DNA from: Halopiger djelfimassiliensis
GTDB lineage: Archaea > Halobacteriota > Halobacteria > Halobacteriales > Natrialbaceae
Length of the DNA stretch: 64,000 bases
Reading direction: 5' to 3'
Assembly (NCBI RefSeq): GCF_000455365.1
Contig: NZ_HG315685.1
Span: forward strand, 747,574 to 811,573
Notes under the pieces: generated by a model
Seen by the model: only the letters and a program-made list of their open reading frames with translations
Told to the model about the DNA's origin: nothing
Database searches by the model: none
Shown here: positions 51,784 through 61,532 of the stretch, one piece after another
Position numbering within the stretch: position 1 is the stretch's first letter
Layout: every line of letters begins with the position of its first letter
Made by a program: the position numbers and the translations under genes

Positions 51784-54700
51784 TCAGCCGTCGCCGACCC
51801 CGTCGTCGACCGGGCCGGCGTACTCGTCGGGTCCACAGCCGAGCGACCGGTGTGGACAGTACCGGCAGTGTTCGCCCGGCGTCGTCTCGTCGTACGAGGG
51901 ATCGTCGACCGCGGTGAGCGTCTCGAGGACCGACGCCCACGACGGCAGTTCGTCGGGATCGAACAGGGACACGCACGGACCGGTACCGTCGCCGACGTAG
52001 ACGTATCCCGCCCTCGAAATCGGCTCGGCAGCATCGAACTGCCGTTCGAACGCCTGCAAGTACAGCGAAAGCTGCGTCGCATCGGCCGGCGCGATTCGCT
52101 CGGCGGTCGTCTTGTAGTCGAGGACGACGAGTTCCCCGGCCGGCGTCCGCCGAACCGAATCGATAACGCCGACGACGTCGCCCGCCACGCCGGTGACGTC
52201 CGCCAGCGAGAACGACAGTTCGGCCGCGAGGGGTTCCCAGTCGGCGACGGGCTGGTCGAATCCGGGGGCAGTCGCTTCGAAGAACCGGTCGATGCAGCCG
52301 AGGACGGCCTCGCGGTGCTCGCGGCAGTTCCGCGCCGTAAGCTGTCGCTGCGCGGCCTCGTGCCACGCCTCACGGGTTCGATACCCCCGGTAGAACGCCT
52401 CCTCGGCGACGGCGTGGAAGACGGTCCCGACGAGCCGCGATCCGGCGCCGATTGTGCTCGAGCGGCCACCCGTGCCCGTCGGATCGTCGACCGCTCGGAC
52501 GACGTGATCGAGGTAGTGTTTTCGCGGGCACGTGGCGTGGGTTTCCATCGCCGTGTAGCTGTGTCGCATCGCGACCGGGAGGTCGGTCGCGGCCGAGAGC
52601 GTCTCGATGGGAAACCGGACGGTTTCGGTCGTCAGCGTCGAGAGGCGGCGCTCGGCCGGAACCGGACCCACGGAGTCCGCCCCCTCGAACGCGCCGTGGC
52701 TCGCCGCGTCGGCAGCGGGCAGCAAGGTTTCGGTACGGAGCAACCGCCCGAGCCGATGGACGGTTTCGACCGCCGCCTTCGCCCCGAGGGATTCGGCCGG
52801 CCGATCGACGGCCCCGGCGTCGTAGGTGATCGTCCCCGAACCGGTGGCGGTGGCGCGTTCGAGTTCCGCGGTCCGATCGACGACGGTTTCGGGATACGTT
52901 TCCCGAACCCGCTCGAAGCTCCCCCGGAGGGACGACCACAGCTCCATCCGCTGGCCGGTGACCGACCACTCGATCTCGTCCGCGAGACACGCGTCGGCCG
53001 TCGAGGCCCCGAGTTCGTCCGCCGCTCCGTCGTAGTCGTACTCGGCACCGAAGACGAACAGGTGATTCGCAGCCCGGGTGAGCGCGACGTGGAGAACCCG
53101 CCACTCCTCGCCGAGGGTATCGGCGGCCAGATCCGCACACAGCGGCGAATCGACCTCGCTCGACAGCGTCGCGGCGAGCAACCGATACCGCGCGCGATCG
53201 GCGTAGTCGGTCTCGACGCACCACTCCTCGTCGGAGAGATACGGGACCAGTACCGTATCGAACTCGAGCCCTTTCGCCTGATGGACGGTCATCACGTCCA
53301 CGCAGTCCGACGATCGGGTGCCCCGCGTGCGCTCGTTTCCATCACCCCTCAGTGTCCGCTCGAGCGCATCGACGAACTCACCGGTCAGCGTCCGGACGAC
53401 GGCGTCGGGCTCGTAGCTCTCGACGAACCGTTCGAGCCGGTCGAGTTCCGGCCGCTCCTCGCCCGTGAGAAACCACTCGAGACGCGTCACCTCCCGGAAC
53501 CGCCGGAGGAAACCCGAGAGGGGCACGCTCGCCTGCAGCGTCGTAAGCTCGTCGAGGTGATCGCGCGCTCGCTCGAGTCGTGTGGGGTTCTCGAGCGTTT
53601 CGGGATCGACGTCGAACACCGCATCGAACAGCGATTCGGGTCGACGCTGAAGCGTCTCGAGATCCGCCTCCGAGAACCGATACCGGTACAGCAGTACGCG
53701 CCGGAGGTGGGCGTCGGCGTCCGGATCGACGAGTACGCGGAGATACGACAGGACCGTCCGTATTCCGGGCGACACCTCGCCGCGCGGTGATCCCGAGACC
53801 TCGTAGGGGATCCGCCGTTCCCGAAGTTCGTCCGCGACCGCCTGTGCGTGGCGGTTGGTTCGGACGATGACCGCGATGTCCGCTACCGTCCGCTGGGGGA
53901 CGTTCTCCGCCTCGCCGTTGAGCAGCCGCGAGACGGTCGTCGAGACCTGTTTTGCCGTCGAGCGGTCGATATCGTCGCTTTCGATTTTGATGACTCGATC
54001 GGGCAGCGACGGTTCGATCCCGTCGCTGCCGACGGCGTACTCGCCCCGGGTTCGCTCGTTTTCACGGAGCGTCTTCGAGGACTGGGAGCCGTACTCGCAG
54101 TGGTTCGTCAGCTCGAGGATCTCCTGTCGCGACCGGAAGTTGAGTTCGAGTTCGATCGACTCGTGGTCGTCGTAGGCGTCGGCGAGTCGATCGAGCCCCT
54201 CACGATCGGTGCCGCGCCAGCCGTAGATGGCCTGGTCCTTGTCGCCGATCGCGAGCAAGTCCGGCCGGTCGGGACCGTCCGTGAGTTCGGTAAGCAGGGT
54301 AAACTGGGTCTCGTCGGTGTCCTGAAACTCGTCGCAGTACACCTGCTGCCACTGGTCGGTGATCTCGGCCGCGACCCCCTCGTCGGTAACCAGATCGGTC
54401 GCCGTCCGCACCAGTTCGTCGAAATCCAGCGTCCGTTCGCGCTCGAGAGTGTCGTGATAGTCCGCGTATACGTCGGTGTAGTGGCGCGCGAGTCGGAGGA
54501 ACTCGACGTAGTGTTTCAACCGCCCGAGCGGGCTCTGTTCGATCCGTCCCGTCGTCGCACCCCTGATCTCGTTGCCAAACAGGGCACGCGGCAGGTGTTT
54601 CGTGGTCGGCTCCTCGAGCGAGAGCGTCTCGATCGTGTTCGTCACGCACGTCTGGAGCACCCGGAGGTAGCGGTCGATATCGCACACCACGTCGTCGTTT

Positions 54701-55467
54701 CGAAACGGGTCGGGTGCCTCCGCGATCTTTTCGCGACAGTACGAAAGGAGTTTCCCGTACTCGACCAGCGACTCCCGGGCTGCCGTGAGGTGGTCGTCAT
54801 CGTTGAAGTATCGCAGCGCCTCGTTCTCGAACGACAGGTCCTCGGCGGCCGTTCGCTCGAGCCAGAGGACGAACTCGGTGCACAACTCGAGGGTTCGAAC
54901 CGCGGGGAGTGCTTCCCTGAGCCGGTCGGGACCGATCCCCTCCCGGCTCATCGTCCGGATGAACCGATCGACTGCGTCGGTGAGATCGGCGGCCGAGCCG
55001 TCGCCGCGGGGCCACGCGGCCGCGAAGCCGTAGTCGTTCTCCGCGAGGAGCCGCCCGACGATCCGGCGGCGTCTTCGCCGGGTGACGACGTCGAACTCGG
55101 GAGAGTACCCGAGGTAGTAGGCGTACTCGCGGACCAGCCGATAGCAAAAGGAGTGGTAGGTGTAGACGTCGATCGCCGCGGCGGCGTCCGGATCGAGGCG
55201 CTCGGACACCGCGTCGCGGATGCTGCCGGCGGCCTCGTTCGCGAACGTCAACACCAGTACGTCGTCCGGCTCGACCGCGCCGCGCTCGATGGCGCGTTCG
55301 ATCCGCATGAGCATCGTCGTCGTCTTGCCGGTTCCCGCGCCGGCGTCGACGGAGGTACAGGCCGCCCTGCTGTCGATGACGGCCCGCTGACTTTCGGTTG
55401 GGTCGAGGCGATCCCCGTCGGGGTCGCGATCCGATCGCCCGGCAAGGCGGCCGTCGTCGTTATCCAT
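51784..55467 (-). CDS. AddA-like UvrD-family helicase with C-terminal Fe-S nuclease
   Basis: The 1227-aa protein carries all SF1A helicase motifs: Q-motif LDPTESQRAVIDS, Walker A DAGAGTGKTT (41-50), Walker B CDEFQDTDETQ (~378), GDKDQAIYGWRGTD, ELNFRSRQEI, TVHQAKGLEFDTVLVP (~726) and HVALTRAANHLFVFG (~793). The C-terminal ~250 residues are a PD-(D/E)XK nuclease: VIDSVRRTPAGELVVLDYKT has the catalytic D and DxK. It is bracketed by one Cys (HATCPRKHY) and three (HCRYCPHRSLGC), the AddB/Cas4 Fe-S arrangement. It overlaps the nuclease-like gene by 8 bp. Role: processive DNA-end unwinding and degradation. Confidence 0.9.
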   Translation of the reverse strand: MDNDDGRLAGRSDRDPDGDRLDPTESQRAVIDSRAACTSVDAGAGTGKTTTMLMRIERAIERGAVEPDDVLVLTFANEAAGSIRDAVSERLDPDAAAAIDVYTYHSFCYRLVREYAYYLGYSPEFDVVTRRRRRRIVGRLLAENDYGFAAAWPRGDGSAADLTDAVDRFIRTMSREGIGPDRLREALPAVRTLELCTEFVLWLERTAAEDLSFENEALRYFNDDDHLTAARESLVEYGKLLSYCREKIAEAPDPFRNDDVVCDIDRYLRVLQTCVTNTIETLSLEEPTTKHLPRALFGNEIRGATTGRIEQSPLGRLKHYVEFLRLARHYTDVYADYHDTLERERTLDFDELVRTATDLVTDEGVAAEITDQWQQVYCDEFQDTDETQFTLLTELTDGPDRPDLLAIGDKDQAIYGWRGTDREGLDRLADAYDDHESIELELNFRSRQEILELTNHCEYGSQSSKTLRENERTRGEYAVGSDGIEPSLPDRVIKIESDDIDRSTAKQVSTTVSRLLNGEAENVPQRTVADIAVIVRTNRHAQAVADELRERRIPYEVSGSPRGEVSPGIRTVLSYLRVLVDPDADAHLRRVLLYRYRFSEADLETLQRRPESLFDAVFDVDPETLENPTRLERARDHLDELTTLQASVPLSGFLRRFREVTRLEWFLTGEERPELDRLERFVESYEPDAVVRTLTGEFVDALERTLRGDGNERTRGTRSSDCVDVMTVHQAKGLEFDTVLVPYLSDEEWCVETDYADRARYRLLAATLSSEVDSPLCADLAADTLGEEWRVLHVALTRAANHLFVFGAEYDYDGAADELGASTADACLADEIEWSVTGQRMELWSSLRGSFERVRETYPETVVDRTAELERATATGSGTITYDAGAVDRPAESLGAKAAVETVHRLGRLLRTETLLPAADAASHGAFEGADSVGPVPAERRLSTLTTETVRFPIETLSAATDLPVAMRHSYTAMETHATCPRKHYLDHVVRAVDDPTGTGGRSSTIGAGSRLVGTVFHAVAEEAFYRGYRTREAWHEAAQRQLTARNCREHREAVLGCIDRFFEATAPGFDQPVADWEPLAAELSFSLADVTGVAGDVVGVIDSVRRTPAGELVVLDYKTTAERIAPADATQLSLYLQAFERQFDAAEPISRAGYVYVGDGTGPCVSLFDPDELPSWASVLETLTAVDDPSYDETTPGEHCRYCPHRSLGCGPDEYAGPVDDGVGDG

Positions 55468-56506
55468 CGAACGCCACCTCCCGGGCGATGTACTCCTGAC
55501 AGCAGACGGTGTACTCACAGGACGGACAGGCGTGCGATTCGATCCGGTCCCACCGGTCCGACGGATCGAACGATCCCGTGACCAGCCTCCCGAGGACGTC
55601 GGCGAGTCGATCGTCGACCGTCTCGTTTCGGTGTTCGTGTGTCATGCCGTACGTCAGGTGGTCGACGTACACGTCGGTCAGATCCATCACCTCGAGGCTC
55701 GTCTCGACGGTCCCGCGGATCCAGTTGACCGTCGCCTTCGATCGATCGGCGAGTGGAATACGAAGGTATCGACAGGTCCGGTCCTCGAGACCGAGGCGGT
55801 CCCGACGGGCACGGAGGCCCTCGAGGACGACGGCCGTCTCGAGGAGTGCGCTGACCGCGCCCGGCTCGAAGACGTCCGCATCAGCGTCGAAGTGATCGGT
55901 AAAGAGATCGGCGACGTCGCCGTCCCAGTCGGACCGGTACCGCAGGAGACCGAGCGGCGCGAGGGTCGGCACGAACCGAACGCCCACGAAAGACGACCCG
56001 TCGACGTAGAGGTAGTCGACGGTCGCCTCGACCGGAACGGGGTCGGTGTTCTCGGGGACCGAAACCGTACTCGAAACCGAGAGCGACGGGCCGACCGGTT
56101 CCGCGTCGGTCGCGTCCGCCGCCAGCCGCTCGATCCCCGCGGCGTGTTCGACGCCGACGCGCTCGAGATACGCCCGCAGCGTCGCCTCGAGGACGCGTCG
56201 CTCGTGTCGCCGTTGCGCGCGGGAGTGAAACCGCTCGTCGTGGTCGTCCCACAGCGCTGACAGGCGTTCTCGACCCACCGCGAAGAGACCGTCGACGTCG
56301 GTTTCGCCGCTTCGCAGCGCCGCACAGATGGCCCGCCGCAGGAGGTCGGCGCGATCGGCGGTCACGTCCGAGTCGTCGCTGCCCTCGAGTTCGTGGACGT
56401 GTGCGAACTCGTACCGGCGCGGACAACGGAGGTAGGTCGCGAGGCCGTCGACGGAGACCGACCGTCCGGCGGCGGATTCCGGGGACCGCTCCGTGGCGTC
56501 AGTCAT
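55460..56506 (-). CDS. Cas4-like Fe-S PD-(D/E)XK-family protein, catalytic residues altered
   Basis: The 348-aa protein has the Cas4/AddB cysteine layout: Cys28 in YLRCPRRYEFAH, and Cys327, Cys330 and Cys335/336 in ACPSCEYTVCCQEYI, suited to a 4Fe-4S cluster. The nuclease core keeps the Asp164 region (ATVDYLYVDG) but the place where E-x-K should stand reads VGVRF, without Glu/Asp or Lys. It may thus be a structural, DNA-binding subunit. Starts and stops overlap neighbours by 8 bp on both sides, so it is translationally coupled in the operon. Confidence 0.8.
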   Translation of the reverse strand: MTDATERSPESAAGRSVSVDGLATYLRCPRRYEFAHVHELEGSDDSDVTADRADLLRRAICAALRSGETDVDGLFAVGRERLSALWDDHDERFHSRAQRRHERRVLEATLRAYLERVGVEHAAGIERLAADATDAEPVGPSLSVSSTVSVPENTDPVPVEATVDYLYVDGSSFVGVRFVPTLAPLGLLRYRSDWDGDVADLFTDHFDADADVFEPGAVSALLETAVVLEGLRARRDRLGLEDRTCRYLRIPLADRSKATVNWIRGTVETSLEVMDLTDVYVDHLTYGMTHEHRNETVDDRLADVLGRLVTGSFDPSDRWDRIESHACPSCEYTVCCQEYIAREVAFDG

Positions 56507-58745
56507 TCCGCACCACCTCCCCGGCGGCGAACTCGAACTGCGAGCGGACCGCCTCGGCGAGGTCGTCGTCGATATCCCCCTCGGCGAGAACGACGGCGAT
56601 TTCCTCGAACAGTTCCTCCGTCGTCGCGAGGTTCGCCGTCCCGCCCGTACTCGCTTCACGGAGGACGCGCTCGAGTTCGCCGCGGGGCTGGTCGAGCAGG
56701 GCCTCGAGCGCGTTCGTCTCGCCGTGAATCCGCGCCCCGGAGCGGGCGTCGACGTCGACGAGCGAAAGGCCGTCCGTCGCCGCGATCAGTTTCAGGTACC
56801 GTGACTCGTCGTAGCTCCGGCGCAGGCCGCCGGACCCGCGCTCGTACGAACAGCAGTAGAGGACGCTCTCGGCCGCACGAGCGCCGAGCGCGAGCCGTCG
56901 CCGCGACCGCTGGGCGTGGTAGGTCTCGAACGGATCGCCGACGTCGGCGGGCGAGACCGTCGCGAACGTTTCGGTGATTTCGGCCGGCGACGGGTCGGTG
57001 ACGGCGGGGTAGGTCGGCATCTCCCGGAGCCACGCCGTCGGGAACAACTGGGTGAGAAACTGTTCGCCCGGATAGGCATCGTCGATCAGGTCGAGCAGAA
57101 AGACCGCCTCCCGGGAGTCGTACTTGAGGTCGTCGACGGCACACACCGCGACCCCGCCGGTCGGCGGTTGGGCTTCGACCGCGTGCACGTACGGCGCGTC
57201 GTACCGGATCGTCCGCCGAAGCATCCGGCGCAGTCCCCGCCAGTCAGGCCCGACGAGGTCCGTCTCCTCGACGAACCGGGCGATCTCGAGCACCCGCCGG
57301 ACGCTCTCGTACTGCTCTCTGGCATCGACCCACGCCTCCTCACGTGCGATCCGTCCCTTGAGGTCCGTTCGCCGGATCCACTCCCGGAGCGAGCGAGCCA
57401 CGCTCGAGTCGGCACACGCCTCGAGCAACGCGGGCGAGAACTCGTCGACGCGAGCGCTGAGATGAGTCCGGGAGGCCTCGCGGTCGTCGACGTGACCGGG
57501 ACGACTCGCCTCGTCGGCACGGTCCGTCTCGGTCCCCGTCCGCTCTCGAGCCCACTGGAGGGTGACGAACGCGTAGAGTTCGTTGACGGCGGGATCCTCG
57601 GCGAGCGAGGGGGTTCCGACCGTCGCCGTCGGGATACCGGCCTCCCGGAGCCGCGTTCTGGTTTCGGGGATCCGTTCGACCCGCGGGACCGCGACGGCGA
57701 TGTCGTCGTACGACCAGCCGCGTCGTTCCCGCAGCGACTGGATCTCGGTCGCCACGGCCCGGCGCTGTTCGCGGGCGGTGTCGGTTCGGATTCGACGTGC
57801 CGTCCCGGTCTGCCGGCCGGCCGCGTCGGCCGTCCCGATCGCATCCGTGGCTCCGGTCGCGAGAAACCGCGTGATCCCGCGGTGGGGCGGCCCGGTCCCG
57901 GCCGGGGACGGGGAACGCTCGAGGGATTCGGCGTCGAGCCCCGCGCGTTCGGCGATATCCTCGACACACCCTGGCTCGACTCGTGTGCGTTCGACGCTGG
58001 CGTGGCGTTCGCCGAGACAGACCAGGTCGGCGTCGGCGGTGAGCGTCGCGAGGTACCGTCGGTCGAGCCGACGGAACTCCTCGAACTCGAGGGCGAGAAC
58101 GGCGTCGAACGAGGCCGTCACACGGCTTTGAAGCCCGTCGGCGTTTGCCTCGAGCAGGTCGACGGCCCGCGGGATCACGTCCGCCCGTTCGACGAACCCG
58201 CGATCGGAGAGTTCCGCGTGAAACCGGTCGTTCATCGCGTAGAGGAAGGCGAGACACTCGTGGGGATCACGGCCTTGCGCCCGGAGATCTTCGAGTCGGA
58301 GCCGCTGGCGGGTCGCATCGAGCAACAACTGCCCGACATCGCGGCCGAAACTTTCGTGTGCCGCGGCCCGCTCGAGGTAGTCCGGAACCTCGCGGCTCGC
58401 ACCGTCGATCACGAGCGAGATGAGTTCGATCCGTTCCTCGTACTCGAGTCGATCCAGCGTCGGATCGTGTTCCTCGAGCACCTTCGAGGCGTGTTCCGGC
58501 AGGGATTCGACCCGCGGCGACCGGGGCGTGTCGGTCGCCGTCCGAGCATCGGCCAGCGCCTCGGCCACCGTCTCGAGGCCCGACGGGTGCCGTTTCAGGA
58601 CGAGGACGTTTCGGGGGCCGTACTCGTCGGCGAGGGCGGCGTACTCGTCGGCGACGGTCTCGAGGAGGGTTCCGCTCGGTGCAGGGAGGAGCTTGCAGGA
58701 TCCCGAAAGCGACGGGGCAGTGGGCGACATCGGTTGTGATGTCAC
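56499..58745 (-). CDS. AddB-like helicase-fold subunit lacking Walker A
   Basis: The 748-aa protein has the layout of an inactive SF1 helicase. The N-terminal CKLLPAPSGTLLETVADEY is where a P-loop would be but has no GKT. The second RecA-like domain has WSYDDIAVAVPRVERIPETR, AGIPTATVGTPSLAEDPAVN and motif V-like CAVDDLKYDSREAVFLLDLI. It lacks the C-terminal nuclease of bacterial AddB, which here seems to be the separate 348-aa gene. It is the first gene of the operon, with a strong TATA 26 nt before its ATG. The AddB assignment is an inference from these features. Confidence 0.7.
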   Translation of the reverse strand: MTSQPMSPTAPSLSGSCKLLPAPSGTLLETVADEYAALADEYGPRNVLVLKRHPSGLETVAEALADARTATDTPRSPRVESLPEHASKVLEEHDPTLDRLEYEERIELISLVIDGASREVPDYLERAAAHESFGRDVGQLLLDATRQRLRLEDLRAQGRDPHECLAFLYAMNDRFHAELSDRGFVERADVIPRAVDLLEANADGLQSRVTASFDAVLALEFEEFRRLDRRYLATLTADADLVCLGERHASVERTRVEPGCVEDIAERAGLDAESLERSPSPAGTGPPHRGITRFLATGATDAIGTADAAGRQTGTARRIRTDTAREQRRAVATEIQSLRERRGWSYDDIAVAVPRVERIPETRTRLREAGIPTATVGTPSLAEDPAVNELYAFVTLQWARERTGTETDRADEASRPGHVDDREASRTHLSARVDEFSPALLEACADSSVARSLREWIRRTDLKGRIAREEAWVDAREQYESVRRVLEIARFVEETDLVGPDWRGLRRMLRRTIRYDAPYVHAVEAQPPTGGVAVCAVDDLKYDSREAVFLLDLIDDAYPGEQFLTQLFPTAWLREMPTYPAVTDPSPAEITETFATVSPADVGDPFETYHAQRSRRRLALGARAAESVLYCCSYERGSGGLRRSYDESRYLKLIAATDGLSLVDVDARSGARIHGETNALEALLDQPRGELERVLREASTGGTANLATTEELFEEIAVVLAEGDIDDDLAEAVRSQFEFAAGEVVRND

Positions 58746-59409
58746 CGAATAGTGTGCAGTTCCCCCTTAAATATACGGCAACCCGACGGCTCCGGGAGAA
58801 CCGCGCCGAGTCCGGCGGGGATCGAATCGCTCGAGTCAGCGTGACAGAAATCACTGTCGAATTCCAGCTACCTGTACTATGCGACTAGATATATACTCAA
58901 TAGAGGTGTTTCTGCCGGCACTGACTGGGGTTGGTCCCACAAACCGCCCGATAGTACCGATAGGCGGAGCTCCGTATTCGAATCCCTAACTCTGAATCAC
59001 GAGGATTACTTCGGCTATAGGGGCAGTGTCCGTCCCATATTTCCTAGGAACGGATTCCAATCGGTATCCCTCTGTACTCTGTCTATACTCTCAACCGATC
59101 ACTGCTGGAACCGCTTTTGTCCCGTCTCGAACGAACCTCTCAGGCGGTTCTCGAATGATATTTTATCGGACAAAAAGAGCGTCGAGTCGGCTGTCCGAGT
59201 CAGAGCACGAGTCCGGGAAATCCAGTTCGCAACCGCGTTCCCGATCGAGACTGACCGATATCATCAGACATACGGCCAATTTCAGCTAATATACACAGGA
59301 AGTTCTACCTATATCTGTACACTAGATGCACTTTCGGATATTATTATGTAATTTGTCCTCTATATAGGGAAACAATTTACTAGCTGGACACCGGTGGTTC
59401 GGTAGAGAG
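58746..59409. other. 664-bp low-G+C spacer
   Basis: Except for the promoters at both ends (58766-58776 leftward; CTCTATATAGGG near 59370 rightward) I see no gene. The sequence looks clearly richer in A+T than its surroundings and has many in-frame stops. It may be remains of decayed or transferred DNA. Confidence 0.5.
58766..58776 (-). promoter_or_regulatory. TATA element of helicase-nuclease operon
   Basis: GTATATTTAAG on the minus strand centred 26 nt before ATG 58745; a leaderless operon transcript is predicted. Confidence 0.75.
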
Positions 59410-59664
59410 ATGAGCTGCGAAGAGCCATGTGTAGAATACGGCTGTACTGCTATGATCGTCAACAGAGTCGCGTCCCTCGAGGGAACCGATCCGACGGCGT
59501 TACCCCCCCTGTACGACATCATCGATCCCGATGCCCTGGAGCGACTCGTCGAATCGGCGGCGAACGGCGATTTCTGCGTCGAGTTTACCTACTGTGGCTA
59601 CCGGGTTACGATCGAGAACGAAACCGGCGTCACCGTCGCCGAACTCGATACCACGCCGAACTGA
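59410..59664 (+). CDS. HalOD1 output-domain protein
   Basis: The 84-aa protein matches the HalOD1 output domain of haloarchaeal signalling proteins: VNRVASLEGTDPTALPPLYD followed by IIDPDALERL and the strand pair VEFTYCGYRVTIENET. As a free-standing domain it may be an output or adaptor for sensor proteins; the ligand or partner is unknown. N-terminal cysteines (CEEP, YGCTA) are unusual. ATG 59410 follows a TATA-like CTCTATATAGGG ~38 nt upstream. Confidence 0.85.
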   Translation: MSCEEPCVEYGCTAMIVNRVASLEGTDPTALPPLYDIIDPDALERLVESAANGDFCVEFTYCGYRVTIENETGVTVAELDTTPN

Positions 59665-59744
59665 ACGCGGAACCGGCATCGACGAGACGAGTCTTTTGAA
59701 CCCGGTTGCGACCGGTAAACCCAAAAACAGGTAGCGAAAGCGCC

Positions 59745-61388
59745 TTATTCGCTCATCCAGTCGCTCGCTTGCGGTTCGGCCGGATCGGTCGGGATTTCGA
59801 CGAGGATCGGTTCCTCGGCCGCGACGGCATCCGCGAGCGTCGATTCGATTTCGGCGGGTGCTTCGGCGCGTTCGGTTCGCATGCCCATACTCCCCGCAAG
59901 CGCCGTGAACGAGATCGGCGCGTCGCTCCAGTTGTATTCGCCTTCGGCGAGTTCGTAGTCCCGGCCGGCCTGATCGCTGATGATCGCGTAATCCTCGTTG
60001 GCGAAGACGACGACGGTTATCGGGAGGTCCTCCGCGACAGCGGTGTGGAGTTCGTGGATACACATCATGAGCCCGCCGTCGCCGGTGAGCACGACGACGT
60101 CCTCGTCGGGGTTGGCCAGTTGTGCGCCGATCCCCGACGGGAGTCCGGTCCCCATCGTCGCCCACGAACCCGGATTGACGTACGACCGCGGCCCGGCGGC
60201 TTCGAACACGTTGAGCGCCCAGACGCGAAAGCCACCGGCGTCGACGGCGACGACCGCGTCGTCCGGGATCGCTTTCCGAACCGTCTCGAGCGCACTCACC
60301 GACGTAAGCGGCGACGACGAGACGCGCAGGTCCTCGACGCGGTCGCTCGTCGCTTCCCGGACCGCCCGCGCACGGTCCGTCCCGTCGCGGTCCGGGTTGT
60401 CATAGTCGGCGAGTGCGGTCTCGAGCGCCGAGAGCGCCGGCCCGGCATCGGCGACGATCCCGACCGTGGGGTCGTAGCCGTTCCCGAGGTCGTCGGCGTC
60501 GAGGGTCACGTGGACGAGGTCGTCGGGGAGGTCGACGCTCCAGGCCCGGGTCGCGACCGCGTCGAAGTCCGTGCCGACCGCGAGCGCGGCGTCGGAGTCG
60601 GCGAGACACTCCAGTAGTTCCGGGGACGCGCTCCCCGAGAGCGTCCCGGCCACGTACTCGGCGGGGTCGTCGGGAAGCACGCCCTTGCCCTTGTAGGTCG
60701 TGACGACGGGTGCCTCGAGTCGAGCGGCGACCTGTCGCAGCGAATCGCTCGCGTTCGCGGCGCGGACGCCGCCACCGGCGACGATCACCGGCCGGTCGGC
60801 TCCGGCCAGCAACGCGGCGGCGTCCTCGATGTCCGCGTCGGCGACGCCGTCGACGTGCGTTCGGCTGTACTCGCCGGGCGTCGCGAGTGGGACGTCCATC
60901 GAGAGAAAGTTCTTCGGAATGCCGATCCGGACCGGTCCCTTCGGCGGCGTCTCCGCGATGGCGATCGCTTCCTCGACGACGGCGGCCGTACTCTCCGGCC
61001 GTTCGACGAGCAGATTCGCCTTCACGACGTTGTCGTAGGTGTCCGGCGGCGTCTCGTGGATCCCGTCGCCGCCGCGGATCTCGGGTTCGGTCTCGACGGC
61101 GATGTGGACGAGCGGCGTACAGTCGTTGAGCGCGTTTTTCAGCCCGTTCATCGCGTTCATGTCCCCCGGACCGGGAACCACGGCCGTCGCCGCGGGCGTG
61201 CCGCTGGTCTCGGCGTACCCCCACGCTTGGTGAGAAACCGCCGTTTCGTGGCGTGCGACCACGAATCGGATGTCGTCTCGAGCACCGATCGCTTCGTTCA
61301 GTGGGAGCGTTTGCTTGCCCGGAATCCCGAACATCGTATCGATCCCGTTGCTCGTCAAACGCTCGATTACTGCTCGACTGACGTCCAT
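59745..61388 (-). CDS. ThDP-dependent acetolactate synthase-like enzyme
   Basis: The 547-aa protein has the three domains of the acetolactate synthase/benzoylformate decarboxylase family. The catalytic Glu is in VARHETAVSHQAWGYAE and the ThDP-Mg motif GDGG...N is in LTGDGGLMMCIHELHTA with the Asn in VFANEDY. It does not lie with ilvN or ilvC, so valine synthesis is not indicated; a 2-oxoacid decarboxylase or a sulfo/phospho-acid enzyme is possible. It is followed, on the same strand, upstream by an NhaC antiporter gene. Confidence 0.88.
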   Translation of the reverse strand: MDVSRAVIERLTSNGIDTMFGIPGKQTLPLNEAIGARDDIRFVVARHETAVSHQAWGYAETSGTPAATAVVPGPGDMNAMNGLKNALNDCTPLVHIAVETEPEIRGGDGIHETPPDTYDNVVKANLLVERPESTAAVVEEAIAIAETPPKGPVRIGIPKNFLSMDVPLATPGEYSRTHVDGVADADIEDAAALLAGADRPVIVAGGGVRAANASDSLRQVAARLEAPVVTTYKGKGVLPDDPAEYVAGTLSGSASPELLECLADSDAALAVGTDFDAVATRAWSVDLPDDLVHVTLDADDLGNGYDPTVGIVADAGPALSALETALADYDNPDRDGTDRARAVREATSDRVEDLRVSSSPLTSVSALETVRKAIPDDAVVAVDAGGFRVWALNVFEAAGPRSYVNPGSWATMGTGLPSGIGAQLANPDEDVVVLTGDGGLMMCIHELHTAVAEDLPITVVVFANEDYAIISDQAGRDYELAEGEYNWSDAPISFTALAGSMGMRTERAEAPAEIESTLADAVAAEEPILVEIPTDPAEPQASDWMSE

Positions 61389-61532
61389 ACGTTGTCCTCG
61401 TAAACCAGGTACTTAGGATCTCCCCTTCCCGACATCCGTGCCGTCGGCGCTTCTCATCGGCGCGAACGGCCGGTTCGGAAACCGGGACAGCGAAAAGCGG
61501 CTCGAGAAGCGCGAACCGGACGGCGATGGTCG

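Noticed and set aside
59026..59289. Small plus-strand protein in the A+T-rich spacer
   Set aside because: Ser/Arg-rich with no promoter at a sensible distance and unlike haloarchaeal acidic proteins.
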